In this document: positions 44,215-54,976 of the stretch, in pieces
Layout: each line of letters starts with the position of its first letter
How positions within the stretch are numbered: position 1 is the stretch's first letter
Source of the DNA: Paeniglutamicibacter sulfureus
Lineage (GTDB): Bacteria; Actinomycetota; Actinomycetes; Actinomycetales; Micrococcaceae
DNA: 64,000 nucleotides
Direction of reading: 5' to 3'
Assembly: GCF_030512175.1 (NCBI RefSeq)
Contig: NZ_JAULBL010000002.1
Coordinates: 1,362,149 to 1,426,148, forward strand
Notes under the pieces: model-generated
The model's database searches: none
What the model was told of the DNA's origin: nothing
The model's input: the letters and a program-made list of their open reading frames with translations, nothing else
Made by a program: the position numbers and the translations under genes

Positions 44215-44703
44215 CTAGAAAACCAGCTTCATGCCCTCGTGGCTAGCGATGAAGCCCAGGCCCTCATAGAAGCGGTGGGCATCCGCGCGGCTCTTGTCGG
44301 TGGTCAACTGCACCAGCGCGCAGCCACGGTTGCGCGCGTACTCGATGGCCCACGTCAAAAAGCTCCTGCCCAAGCCGCGGCCGCGGAAGTCCGCGTGGGT
44401 GCGAACAGCCTCGATCTGGGCGCGCCAAGCCCCGCGGCGCGAAAGCCCCGGGATAAATGACAGCTGTAACATGGCGAGAACCTGCCCGGCGCTCTCGCAC
44501 ACCAGTAGTCGGTGCGCCGGATCGCTGTCGATTGCCGCCAAGGCTGCTAGATAAGGCGCTGAATCGGCGTCTGGGGACGAATCACGGGTCGCTCCCAGGG
44601 GATCGTCGGCCAACAGGGCCAAAAGTGCCGGAAGGTCCTCCCTGACGGCATCGCGCACCGCTACCTCCAGCCCGTCGATCTGCAAGACCGCTCTTTGCTC
44701 CAC
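44215..44703 (-). CDS. GNAT-family N-acetyltransferase
   Basis: Protein of 162 aa. The acetyl-CoA site is RTHADFRGRGLGRSFLTWAI, with the R-G-R-G-L-G pyrophosphate loop. LTTDKSRADAHRFYEGLGFIAS is the typical C-terminal motif. GTG 44703 has AAAGGA eight bases upstream. The substrate is unknown. It is 29 bases from mdh and probably co-transcribed. Confidence 0.88.
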   Translation of the reverse strand: MEQRAVLQIDGLEVAVRDAVREDLPALLALLADDPLGATRDSSPDADSAPYLAALAAIDSDPAHRLLVCESAGQVLAMLQLSFIPGLSRRGAWRAQIEAVRTHADFRGRGLGRSFLTWAIEYARNRGCALVQLTTDKSRADAHRFYEGLGFIASHEGMKLVF

Positions 44704-44732
44704 TGGCCATTTCCTTTCTCGGGCAACCCCCG

Positions 44733-47131
<2,399 letters not shown>

Positions 47132-47379
47132 GGGTGCATCGTAGCCGCATCGAACCAACAACGGGGATGCCTCGGATAAATGCATCGTGGCGTGCCGCGA
47201 AATGAATCATTGTGCGACGGATCTTTAACAATCTGAAATGACGCATTATTCCGCAAGATTTCATCAGCTGAATCACGAGTCAAATCGCCGGGCAAGGGCA
47301 TGCCGGCTGTTAGGATGAAGGAGACTTTTTTGACCGTTTTGCTGCCAGTGCACTGGCCCGCCGACCATAGGAGATACGT

Positions 47380-50367
47380 GTGCTCCTTGTCCTGATTGCG
47401 CTTTTTGCCGTTGCGGGAATTGCACCTTTGATTTTTCGATATCTGGGCCGGTCAACGTTTTATGTCCTGGCCGCGGCTCCGGCGCTGGCCTTCGTCTGGC
47501 TGCTGGCGAATTTCCCGGCATTCACCCAGTCCGAACAGGCCGTCGCCAGCGGCGGCCCCAATGCGCCGCCGTCCGAGCTCTATAGCTGGATCGGTCCGCT
47601 GAACGCCCATCTTGATTTCCGGATGGATGCCCTTGCCGCGGTGATGTGCCTTCTGGTGCTGGGAGTCGGTGCCCTGGTGCTGTTCTATTGCGCACGCTAT
47701 TTCAAGAACGAGGATCCGCACACAGCCGCCTTTGGTGCCCAATTGCTCGCCTTCGCTGCCTCAATGTTCGGCCTGGTGACCGCCGACGACTTGCTTCTGC
47801 TGTTCGTCTTCTGGGAATTGACCACGATCCTGTCGTTCCTGTTGATCGGCTTCAACCGCACCCGCATGAGCGCCCGACGTTCGGCCCTCACCGCGCTGAT
47901 GGTCACGACCTTTGGCGGCCTGACCATGCTGGCCGGGCTGATCATGCTCGGCAATGCCGCCGGAACCTATCGCATCTCCGAGATCCTGGCAATGGCACCG
48001 GACCTCACCGCCCTGGGCACCTACATCGACGTGGCCATTGCCCTGGTGTTGATCGGGGCCGTCTCGAAGTCCGCGTTGGTTCCCTTCCACTTCTGGCTGC
48101 CCGGTGCGATGGCCGCACCGACGCCGGTCTCCGCGTACCTCCACGCCGCAGCCATGGTCAAGGCCGGCATTTACCTGGTTGCGAGGTTGGCGCCCGGCTT
48201 TAGTGAAACCGCCTTTTGGCAACCGATGCTGCTGTGGCTCGGCCTTGCCACCATGCTCATCGGCGGCTGGCGCGCGCTGAAGCAACACGACCTCAAACTG
48301 CTGCTGGCCTACGGCACCGTCTCACAGCTGGGCTTCCTGATCCTGATCATGGGCGTAGGCACCCCCAACGCGGCGCTGGCGGGCTTGGCCATGATGCTGG
48401 CCCACGGATTCTTCAAGGCCACGCTCTTCCTGATCGTGGGCATCATCGACCACAAATCCGGTACGCGCGATGTCCACCAGCTTTCCGGGCTCTACAAGTC
48501 CTCGCCGTTGCTCTTTACTGTCGCGGCTATTGCCTCGGCCTCCATGGCCGGGTTCCCGCCGCTCTACGGCTTCGTGGCCAAGGAAGCCGTCTACGAGTCC
48601 CTCCTGGAATACGCCCAGGGCCATGGCACAGCCGGCATGGTGCTGTTCATCGGCGTGGTGGCCGGGTCAATGATGACCTTCGCCTATGCGGCCCGTTTCC
48701 TCTGGGGCGGCTTTGCAGCGAAGCCAGGCATGGCACCGACCGACTTCCCCAAGGTGCCGCTGTTGTTCCTGACGCCGTTGCTCGTCCTGACCGCCGCCAC
48801 CGTCGCATTCGCCTGGATCCCGCAGGTCCTTGAGGGCGCCATTGCCCCGTACATCGGGTTGTTCGAGCCCGCCCAGACCCCCATCCACCTGGCACTCTGG
48901 CACGGTTTCACCCCGGTGCTGGGACTCACGGCCCTGACCATGGTGGTCGGTGCATTGCTCTTCCTGGCGCGTGAAAAGGTCTTTGCCTTCCAGGCCAAGG
49001 TCCCCGCGGTGTTCGATGCCGAACGCGATTACAAATACACCGTCGGCGGCGTGGACAACCTGGCCATCTGGCTCACCGGCCGCACCCAGCGTGGTTCACT
49101 GTCCTTCTACCTCGTAGTGATCCTGTTGGTGGCGCTGCTGCTGCCAAGTTCGGTCGCCATCATGCTCAGCACCCCGGACCCGGGGAACTTCATCGCCTTT
49201 GACCATCCCGCCCAGATGGTTATCGGCCTGATCATGATTGTCGGCGCCATCGGGGCAGTTCAGGCCAACCGGCGCTTCCTGGCCGTGCTGATGGTTTCGG
49301 TCAGCGGCTACGGCATGGCGGCGATCTTCGCGCTACAGGGAGCGCCAGACCTGGCCATCACCCAGCTGCTGGTGGAAACCATCGTGCTGGTGGCCTTCGT
49401 GCTGGCACTGCGTGCCCTGCCGGTGGAACTGTGGGCCAAGAACCCCACCGGCCATCGGCTGGGCCGCGCGCTGATCGGCATCGGCTTCGGTGCGTCGATG
49501 ATCTACATCGCCGCCACCTCAATGGCCTCGCGCGTGGCCGACCCCATTTCGCTGGCCTACCCGGAGCTGGCCTACGTCGGCGGGGCGGGCAAGAACATCG
49601 TGAACGTGACCCTGGTGGATATGCGTGCCTGGGACACCTTCGGCGAGATCACCGTGCTCGCGGCCGCCGCCACCGGCGTCGCCTCGCTGATCTTCGTGCG
49701 CGGTCGCGGAGACAAACGGCTGCGCGTCTCCGCGGTGCCCCACGGTTCGGTGGACCACGGCTCGGAGGCCATCGGCGGACGTGACCAGAGCCGTGCGGGA
49801 CTTGCCGTGGCGCGGAACTTCGCAATCTCCAAGAAGGACTCCTGGCTGGTGGCAGGCCACACGCTGGCCCCCGAGCGACGCTCCATCACCTTCGAGGTGG
49901 TCACCCGGCTGGTCTTCCACACCATCCTGCTGGCCTCGGTGTACCTGCTGCTGGCCGGGCACAATACCCCGGGCGGCGGCTTTGCCGGCGGCCTGCTGGC
50001 CGGCCTGGCCCTGGCCATCCGCTACCTGGCCGGCGGCCGGGTGGAACTGGCCGAGGCCACGCCGGTGAGCCCGGGAACGCTGATGGGCACCGGGCTGGGG
50101 CTCGCGGCACTCACCGCGGCGGCACCGCTGCTCTTCGGCGCCCAGATGTTCACCTCCGCCGCCATCGAATTCACCTGGCCGCTCTTCGGGGAGCAGAAGT
50201 TCGTGACCTCGACGATCTTCGACATCGGCGTCTACCTGGTGGTGGTCGGGCTGGTCATCGACGTGCTCCGTTCCCTGGGCTCGGAAATCGACGACCGTTC
50301 CGAGGGCCGCAGCCCCACCGACACACATGACATGGTTTCCGACGCGGAGACGGGAGTGGGACGTTGA
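47380..50367 (+). CDS. mrpA: Mrp Na+/H+ antiporter subunit A fused to subunit B
   Basis: Protein of 995 aa. The first about 500 residues are the NuoL-like proton channel with SALVPFHFWLPGAMAAPTPVSA and GFPPLYGFVAKEAVYESL. Residues about 600-770 are the MrpA-specific C-terminal domain, and about 820-965 form an MnhB domain (LASVYLLLAGHNTPGGGFAGG). Thus no separate mrpB is needed. GTG 47380 has AGGAG six bases upstream. It starts a six-gene operon with coupled starts and stops, giving Na+/H+ exchange for pH and salt tolerance. Confidence 0.94.
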   Translation: MLLVLIALFAVAGIAPLIFRYLGRSTFYVLAAAPALAFVWLLANFPAFTQSEQAVASGGPNAPPSELYSWIGPLNAHLDFRMDALAAVMCLLVLGVGALVLFYCARYFKNEDPHTAAFGAQLLAFAASMFGLVTADDLLLLFVFWELTTILSFLLIGFNRTRMSARRSALTALMVTTFGGLTMLAGLIMLGNAAGTYRISEILAMAPDLTALGTYIDVAIALVLIGAVSKSALVPFHFWLPGAMAAPTPVSAYLHAAAMVKAGIYLVARLAPGFSETAFWQPMLLWLGLATMLIGGWRALKQHDLKLLLAYGTVSQLGFLILIMGVGTPNAALAGLAMMLAHGFFKATLFLIVGIIDHKSGTRDVHQLSGLYKSSPLLFTVAAIASASMAGFPPLYGFVAKEAVYESLLEYAQGHGTAGMVLFIGVVAGSMMTFAYAARFLWGGFAAKPGMAPTDFPKVPLLFLTPLLVLTAATVAFAWIPQVLEGAIAPYIGLFEPAQTPIHLALWHGFTPVLGLTALTMVVGALLFLAREKVFAFQAKVPAVFDAERDYKYTVGGVDNLAIWLTGRTQRGSLSFYLVVILLVALLLPSSVAIMLSTPDPGNFIAFDHPAQMVIGLIMIVGAIGAVQANRRFLAVLMVSVSGYGMAAIFALQGAPDLAITQLLVETIVLVAFVLALRALPVELWAKNPTGHRLGRALIGIGFGASMIYIAATSMASRVADPISLAYPELAYVGGAGKNIVNVTLVDMRAWDTFGEITVLAAAATGVASLIFVRGRGDKRLRVSAVPHGSVDHGSEAIGGRDQSRAGLAVARNFAISKKDSWLVAGHTLAPERRSITFEVVTRLVFHTILLASVYLLLAGHNTPGGGFAGGLLAGLALAIRYLAGGRVELAEATPVSPGTLMGTGLGLAALTAAAPLLFGAQMFTSAAIEFTWPLFGEQKFVTSTIFDIGVYLVVVGLVIDVLRSLGSEIDDRSEGRSPTDTHDMVSDAETGVGR

Positions 50368-50828
50368 GCACCAATATCACCTTGCTCATAGTGATGGGCG
50401 TACTTTTTGCCGTCGGGATCTACCTCCTGCTCGAACGCTCGCTGACCCGGGTGCTGCTGGGCATCGTGGTGCTGGGCAACGGGGTGAACCTGTTGATCCT
50501 CTCCGCCGGCGGACGCCGCGGCGAGGCCCCGCTGTACCAGTCGGCGCTGGGCCCGGAACAATACAGCGACCCGCTGCCGCAGGCGCTGATCCTCACGGCC
50601 ATCGTGATCACCTTTGCGGTGACCGCGTTCATGTTGGGCATCATCTACCGCTCCTGGGTGATTTCCCGGGCCGACGTGGTTGCCGACGACGTCGAGGACC
50701 TTCGCGTCTCCCAGCAGTCGACCTTCGACTTCGAGGAAGACTCGCCGGTGCCGGAAGACACCACCGAATTCGAGGGGGACGACTTCGTGCCAACTGACAC
50801 CACCACCGACAAGGGGCCCGGCGCATGA
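50364..50828 (+). CDS. mrpC: Mrp antiporter subunit C
   Basis: Protein of 154 aa, NuoK-like with three membrane helices (LLIVMGVLFAVGIYLLLERSL, then VLLGIVVLGNGVNLLIL and ILTAIVITFAVTAFMLGII). TTG 50364 overlaps the mrpA stop in TTGA. The C-terminal 45 residues are an acidic cytoplasmic tail longer than in Bacillus MrpC. Confidence 0.92.
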   Translation: MSTNITLLIVMGVLFAVGIYLLLERSLTRVLLGIVVLGNGVNLLILSAGGRRGEAPLYQSALGPEQYSDPLPQALILTAIVITFAVTAFMLGIIYRSWVISRADVVADDVEDLRVSQQSTFDFEEDSPVPEDTTEFEGDDFVPTDTTTDKGPGA

Positions 50829-52453
50829 TCGACGCACCACTGAGCGCCGTTTCCTTTGCCCCGCTTGCCGTGGCCCTGCCGATCTTCGGCGCGGCCCTGG
50901 CCTTCATCCTGCGCCGCAAGCGCCGCACCCAGCGCGCGGTGACCATTGGCGTCCTGGTGTTCACCCTCATCCTTGAGACCTGGATGCTGGCCACGGTCTG
51001 GAACGGCGGGACCTACTCGGTCACGCTCGGCGGCTGGGCGCCGCCCTTCGGAATCTCCATGGTCGTCGACGGGTTCTCCGCCTTCATGCTGGTGGTCTCC
51101 ACCATCGTCTCCCTCGCGGTGCTGCTCTACGCCACCAGCCAGGGCATGGCCGACGGGGACGAGGACGGGCCGGTGTCGATCTTCCACCCTGCCTACCTGA
51201 TCCTGGTGGCCGGCGTGTCCAACGCCTTCCTCGCAGGGGACCTGTTCAACCTTTATGTGGGCTTCGAGATCCTGCTGACCGCCTCCTACGTGTTGCTGAC
51301 CCTGGGCGGCACCACTGCGCGCATCCGCGCGGGAACCACCTATGTGGTGGTGTCGGTGACCTCCTCGGTGCTGTTCCTGATCACCATCGGCATGATCTAC
51401 GCGGCCGTCGGCACCGTGAACATGGCCGATTTGGCACAAAAGCTGCCGGAGATTTCCCCTGGCACCCAGACGGTGCTGCACGTGATGCTGCTGGTGGCCT
51501 TCGGGATCAAGGCCGCGGTCTTCCCGCTGTCCTTCTGGCTCCCTGACTCCTACCCGACGGCGCCCGCGCCCGTCACCGCGGTGTTCGCCGGGTTGCTGAC
51601 CAAGGTGGGCGTCTACGCCATCATCCGCACCGAGACCCTGCTCTTCCCCGGGGACCGGCTCTCCGACGCGCTGATGGTCGTCGCCGGCCTGACCATGCTG
51701 GTGGGAATCCTCGGTGCCGTGGCGCAGACCGACATCAAGCGAATGCTTTCCTTCACGCTGACCAGCCACATCGGCTTCCTGATCTTCGGCGTGGCCGTGG
51801 GCAACCAGCTGGGACTCGGCGCCACCGTGTACTACGTGGCCCACCACATTGTGGTGCAGACCTCGCTGTTCCTGGTGGCGGGGCTCATTGAGCGCCGCGC
51901 CGGAACCTCGAACATCGACCGGCTCGGATCCCTCGCGAAACTCTCCCCGCTGCTTGCCCTGCTCTTCTTTGTCCCCGCCATGAACCTCGGCGGCATCCCG
52001 CCGTTCTCCGGCTTCCTGGGCAAGCTGGGGCTGGTCCAGGGAGGTGCCGAGCTGGGCACCCCGATGGCCTGGGCGTTGGTGGGAGTCTCCCTGCTGACCT
52101 CGCTGCTGACACTGCTGGCCGTCGCCCGCATCTGGAACAGGGCCTTCTGGCGCAATGCCGAGGACGCCACGGACCCGGACCCGCTGCTGCTGGTGGGCGT
52201 CTCCGCGGCGCGCGGCGCCACCTACGACATCGTCGCGGACGAGCCGGCAAGCCGCTATTCCGACCGCGGCAACGCAGCCCTGCTGCCCAACGGCATGGTC
52301 GCCATGACCGCCGCCCTGGTGCTGGTGGGCGTGGCCTTGACGGTGTTTGCCGGACCGCTCTTCGACTTTACCGACAGGGTGGCCATGGAAATGCTGGACA
52401 AGGGCAACTACATCGAGGCCGTCCTCGGCACCGGAGAAGGGCAGGCACGATGA
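50825..52453 (+). CDS. mrpD: Mrp antiporter subunit D
   Basis: Protein of 542 aa, NuoM/N-like with about fourteen membrane helices. Key segments: YVGFEILLTASYVLLTLGG (functional Glu), FGIKAAVFPLSFWLPDSYPT (Lys) and NLGGIPPFSGFLGKLGLVQGG. ATGA overlap with mrpC. Forms the proton-pumping core with MrpA. Confidence 0.94.
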   Translation: MIDAPLSAVSFAPLAVALPIFGAALAFILRRKRRTQRAVTIGVLVFTLILETWMLATVWNGGTYSVTLGGWAPPFGISMVVDGFSAFMLVVSTIVSLAVLLYATSQGMADGDEDGPVSIFHPAYLILVAGVSNAFLAGDLFNLYVGFEILLTASYVLLTLGGTTARIRAGTTYVVVSVTSSVLFLITIGMIYAAVGTVNMADLAQKLPEISPGTQTVLHVMLLVAFGIKAAVFPLSFWLPDSYPTAPAPVTAVFAGLLTKVGVYAIIRTETLLFPGDRLSDALMVVAGLTMLVGILGAVAQTDIKRMLSFTLTSHIGFLIFGVAVGNQLGLGATVYYVAHHIVVQTSLFLVAGLIERRAGTSNIDRLGSLAKLSPLLALLFFVPAMNLGGIPPFSGFLGKLGLVQGGAELGTPMAWALVGVSLLTSLLTLLAVARIWNRAFWRNAEDATDPDPLLLVGVSAARGATYDIVADEPASRYSDRGNAALLPNGMVAMTAALVLVGVALTVFAGPLFDFTDRVAMEMLDKGNYIEAVLGTGEGQAR

Positions 52454-53064
52454 GTCCGGAACAACGACTGGTCGACGCCAAGGACGAGAGCGGCCATCGC
52501 CAACGCTCCACGCTGCGCCAGGAAATCCCGCTGCTGATCGGCATGACCCTGGTGTGGGGCGCGCTTTGGCAGGACTTCGCCGTCGGCAACCTGGTCTTCG
52601 GGCTGCTGATCTCGCTGCTGCTGGTGCGGGTCTTCCGCCTGCCGCCGATCATCCTCTCGGGACGCTTCAACATCTGGCGTGCAGTGGTCTTCATCCTCGC
52701 CTTCCTGCGCGACATCACCCGTGCCAGCTTCGAGGTCATGTTCCTGGCGATATTCCGCGGGCCGCGTACCACCAGCGCCGTCATCACCGTCACGCTGCGC
52801 ACCGAGTCCGACCTGCTGGCCACGTTCGTGGGCCACGTGCTGACGCTGGTGCCCGGCTCCTATGTCGTCGAGGTGGACCGAAGGTCCTCCACGCTGTACC
52901 TGCACGTGCTCAACGTCAACGACCAGGCCGGCGTGGAGAAGGCCAGGGCGGCCGTCCTGCTGATCGAGGAACGGCTGATCCGCATGATGGGCACCAAGGA
53001 AGAACTGGCCGCGCTGAACGCCGAAACAACGGCCCCGAACAACCAAGACGGAGCAACCTCATGA
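52450..53064 (+). CDS. mrpE: Mrp antiporter subunit E
   Basis: Protein of 204 aa. Two to three membrane helices near the N-terminus are followed by the MrpE cytoplasmic domain (TVTLRTESDLLATFVGHVLTL, then VPGSYVVEVD and LYLHVLNV). It overlaps mrpD by ATGA and mrpF by ATGA, indicating coupled translation across the operon. Confidence 0.92.
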   Translation: MSPEQRLVDAKDESGHRQRSTLRQEIPLLIGMTLVWGALWQDFAVGNLVFGLLISLLLVRVFRLPPIILSGRFNIWRAVVFILAFLRDITRASFEVMFLAIFRGPRTTSAVITVTLRTESDLLATFVGHVLTLVPGSYVVEVDRRSSTLYLHVLNVNDQAGVEKARAAVLLIEERLIRMMGTKEELAALNAETTAPNNQDGATS

Positions 53065-53324
53065 TCATCGTCCTGTGGATCTGCGGCATCACGCTCTCGA
53101 TTGCCGCCTGCCTGGCCATCGTCAGGCTGGCAATGGGTCCGTCCATCCTGGAACGCGTCATCGCCACCGATGTCCTGCTGCTGATCATCTCCGCGGCACT
53201 CTGCGTGGAAATGACAGTCAACCGGCACACCAACAACCTGGTCTTCGTGCTGCTGGCGTGCCTGGTCGGATTCGTCGGTTCGGTCACCGTTTCCCGCTTC
53301 GTTACGGATCGGAGAAACGCCTGA
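53061..53324 (+). CDS. mrpF: Mrp antiporter subunit F
   Basis: Protein of 87 aa with three membrane helices. RLAMGPSILERVIATDVLLL is the conserved MrpF core with its essential aspartate. Start overlaps the mrpE stop; its stop overlaps the mrpG start. Confidence 0.92.
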   Translation: MIIVLWICGITLSIAACLAIVRLAMGPSILERVIATDVLLLIISAALCVEMTVNRHTNNLVFVLLACLVGFVGSVTVSRFVTDRRNA

Positions 53325-53731
53325 TGCTTGACACCATCATCGACATCATTGCCGGGACGTTCATGATCGTCGGCTGCCTGATGTCCCTGGCCGCCGGAAT
53401 CGGCATGCTGCGCTTCCCCGACCTGCTCTCGCGCCTGCACGCGGCAACCAAGCCGCAGGTGCTGGGTTTGTTCCTGCTGCTGGCTGCGCTCGGGCTGGAA
53501 TTGCGTTCCTGGGCGGTGCTGCCGGTGCTGGTCCTGGCCTGGTTGCTGCAGTTGCTCACCGCGCCGGTCTCCGCGCACATGGTGGGACGCGCCGGATACC
53601 GGACGCGGCACCTCAAGCGCGAGACACTCGTGGCCGACGAACTGGCCGCCGTCGTCGAAGCCGCGGCCCAGCGCGAGGAACAAGAACACGGCAAGGGCCA
53701 GCCCCGGGACCGCACCGACTTCATCGACTAA
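53324..53731 (+). CDS. mrpG: Mrp antiporter subunit G
   Basis: Protein of 135 aa with three membrane helices. AAGIGMLRFPDLLSRLHAAT is the MrpG signature. ATG 53324 shares one base with the mrpF stop. The C-terminal 40 residues are charged. The operon ends at a strong terminator. Confidence 0.92.
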   Translation: MLDTIIDIIAGTFMIVGCLMSLAAGIGMLRFPDLLSRLHAATKPQVLGLFLLLAALGLELRSWAVLPVLVLAWLLQLLTAPVSAHMVGRAGYRTRHLKRETLVADELAAVVEAAAQREEQEHGKGQPRDRTDFID

Positions 53732-53777
53732 CTCCCGCGGCGCCAAACCCTGCCCGCGAGGCGCGGAGGATCGCCGG

Positions 53778-53823
53778 AAACGCTTAGGGGCCCACGGGAT
53801 ATCCGTGGGCCCCTGAAGCGTTT
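53778..53823. terminator. Terminator at the end of the mrp operon
   Basis: Arms 53778-53797 and 53803-53823 pair over 20 bases with one bulge, loop GATAT, flanked by AAA and TTT. It serves both mrpG and the convergent DUF4235 gene. Confidence 0.88.
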
Positions 53824-53829
53824 GTGGTG

Positions 53830-54090
53830 TCAGGCCTTCTTGGCGAACCGGGCCAGGGCCCGTTGGGTGCCGCGGTCGGTGAACACCTGGATCAGGGCCG
53901 CAGTCGTGGCCGACAGGACGGCGAAGCCAATGATCTGGCGCAGGCTGGCCTCGGCCTGCGCTTCCGCGTTGCCATGCTTCGGCGGCTTCCGGCCGGTGAA
54001 ACCGGTCCAGGCCTTGTCGACGATTTTTCCACCCAGGAAACCGGCGGCGATCGAGATAGCTGGGCCGATGAGTTTCATCAAGCTGTTCAA
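53830..54090 (-). CDS. DUF4235 membrane protein
   Basis: Protein of 86 aa. The pattern MKLIGPAISIAAGFLGGKIV, then DKAWTGFTGRKPPKHG and IIGFAVLSATTAALIQVF fits DUF4235, a small two-helix protein common in actinobacteria and of unknown role. TTG 54090 is chosen since GGGAG is about five bases upstream and family members begin MN-x-L/I-M; TTG 54102 and ATG 54078 are alternatives. Confidence 0.72.
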   Translation of the reverse strand: MNSLMKLIGPAISIAAGFLGGKIVDKAWTGFTGRKPPKHGNAEAQAEASLRQIIGFAVLSATTAALIQVFTDRGTQRALARFAKKA

Positions 54091-54167
54091 GGGGACTCCC
54101 AAATGTTGCGGGCAACGGTACCTGCCCCAGCATAGCCTGAGGTAACATCAAAGGACTGAAACAATCA

Positions 54168-54270
54168 CGACAGGGGAGCGTCGTGCGAAGAAATTCGCAC
54201 CAAGACGCTGAGAGTGCGGATAGCCGCAGACCCTCGAACCTGCCCCGGCTAGTACCGGCGAAGGAAGTCG
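54168..54270 (+). ncRNA. TPP riboswitch (THI element)
   Basis: The conserved thi-box is evident: GGGGAGC (54173-54179), CTGAGA (54208-54213), CAGACCCTCGAACCTG (54227-54242), GGCTAGTACCGGCGAAGGAA (54247-54266). P1 is CGAC (54168-54171) with GTCG (54267-54270). An extra stem (GTGCGAA/TTCGCAC) extends P3. It precedes the YkoE-type thiamine transporter, matching known regulation by thiamine pyrophosphate. Confidence 0.95.
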
Positions 54271-54308
54271 AGTTCTCAGGGGTGCGTTCAAAGTAGCGTT
54301 TTCCCTCC

Positions 54309-54328
54309 CCTCCTTGTATCCAAGGAGG
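54309..54328 (+). promoter_or_regulatory. SD-sequestering hairpin of the TPP riboswitch
   Basis: CCTCCTT (54309-54315) pairs perfectly with AAGGAGG (54322-54328), which is the ribosome site of ykoE nine bases before ATG 54338. This hairpin is the likely expression platform, blocking translation when TPP is bound. Confidence 0.82.
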
Positions 54329-54337
54329 ATCACCACC

Positions 54338-54961
54338 ATGAGCACCACCAACCAGCCCGCCGGGCACAAGCCGGCAACCTCGTCCTGGCGTGTCGTTGAC
54401 ATCGTCATCGCGGCCGTCATCGCCGTGTCCTCGGGCGTCATCTTCTGGGCCTGGAACAGCACCCACCACCTGCTTGACTTCCTGTTCCTGGCCTTCCCGC
54501 CCTCCGCCTCCCTGGTCTCGGGCATGTGGCTCTTCCCTGCGGTGCTCGGCGCGCTGATCATCCGCAAGCCCGGTGCCGCACTCTTCTGCGAAATCGTCGC
54601 CGCCATGGTCTCGGCACTCATGGGCTCCGAATTCGGGCTGACCGTCCTGGCCTCCGGCCTGATCCAGGGCCTTGGCGCTGAACTGGTGTTCGCCGCGTTC
54701 CGCTACCGCAAGTTCAACCTTCCCGTGGCACTGCTGGCCGGAGGCGCGGCAGGACTCTTCGGCAGCGTCAACGACACCTTCATCTTCCGCTGGTTCCCCG
54801 AATACACCACCGGCATGCTCTTCTCCTACATCGCGTTCATGACCATCTCGGGCATCGTCATTGCCGGGCTGCTGTCCTTCCTGGCCACCCGCGCCCTGGC
54901 CAAGACCGGTGCCCTGGGCGCCCTGGCCAGCCGCAAGGCGGCCGCCGAAGCCATCCTCTAG
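54338..54961 (+). CDS. ykoE: Thiamine (precursor) ECF transporter substrate-binding subunit
   Basis: Protein of 207 aa with five to six membrane helices. VDIVIAAVIAVSSGVIFWAW near the N-terminus and LIIRKPGAALFCEIVAAMVS are typical of YkoE S components. LGSEFG-like segment MGSEFGLTVLASGLIQGLGAE follows the family. Placement behind the TPP riboswitch supports uptake of thiamine or its HMP moiety. Start 54338 uses the perfect AAGGAGG. Confidence 0.92.
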   Translation: MSTTNQPAGHKPATSSWRVVDIVIAAVIAVSSGVIFWAWNSTHHLLDFLFLAFPPSASLVSGMWLFPAVLGALIIRKPGAALFCEIVAAMVSALMGSEFGLTVLASGLIQGLGAELVFAAFRYRKFNLPVALLAGGAAGLFGSVNDTFIFRWFPEYTTGMLFSYIAFMTISGIVIAGLLSFLATRALAKTGALGALASRKAAAEAIL

Positions 54962-54976
54962 GACGCGGCAGCCATC

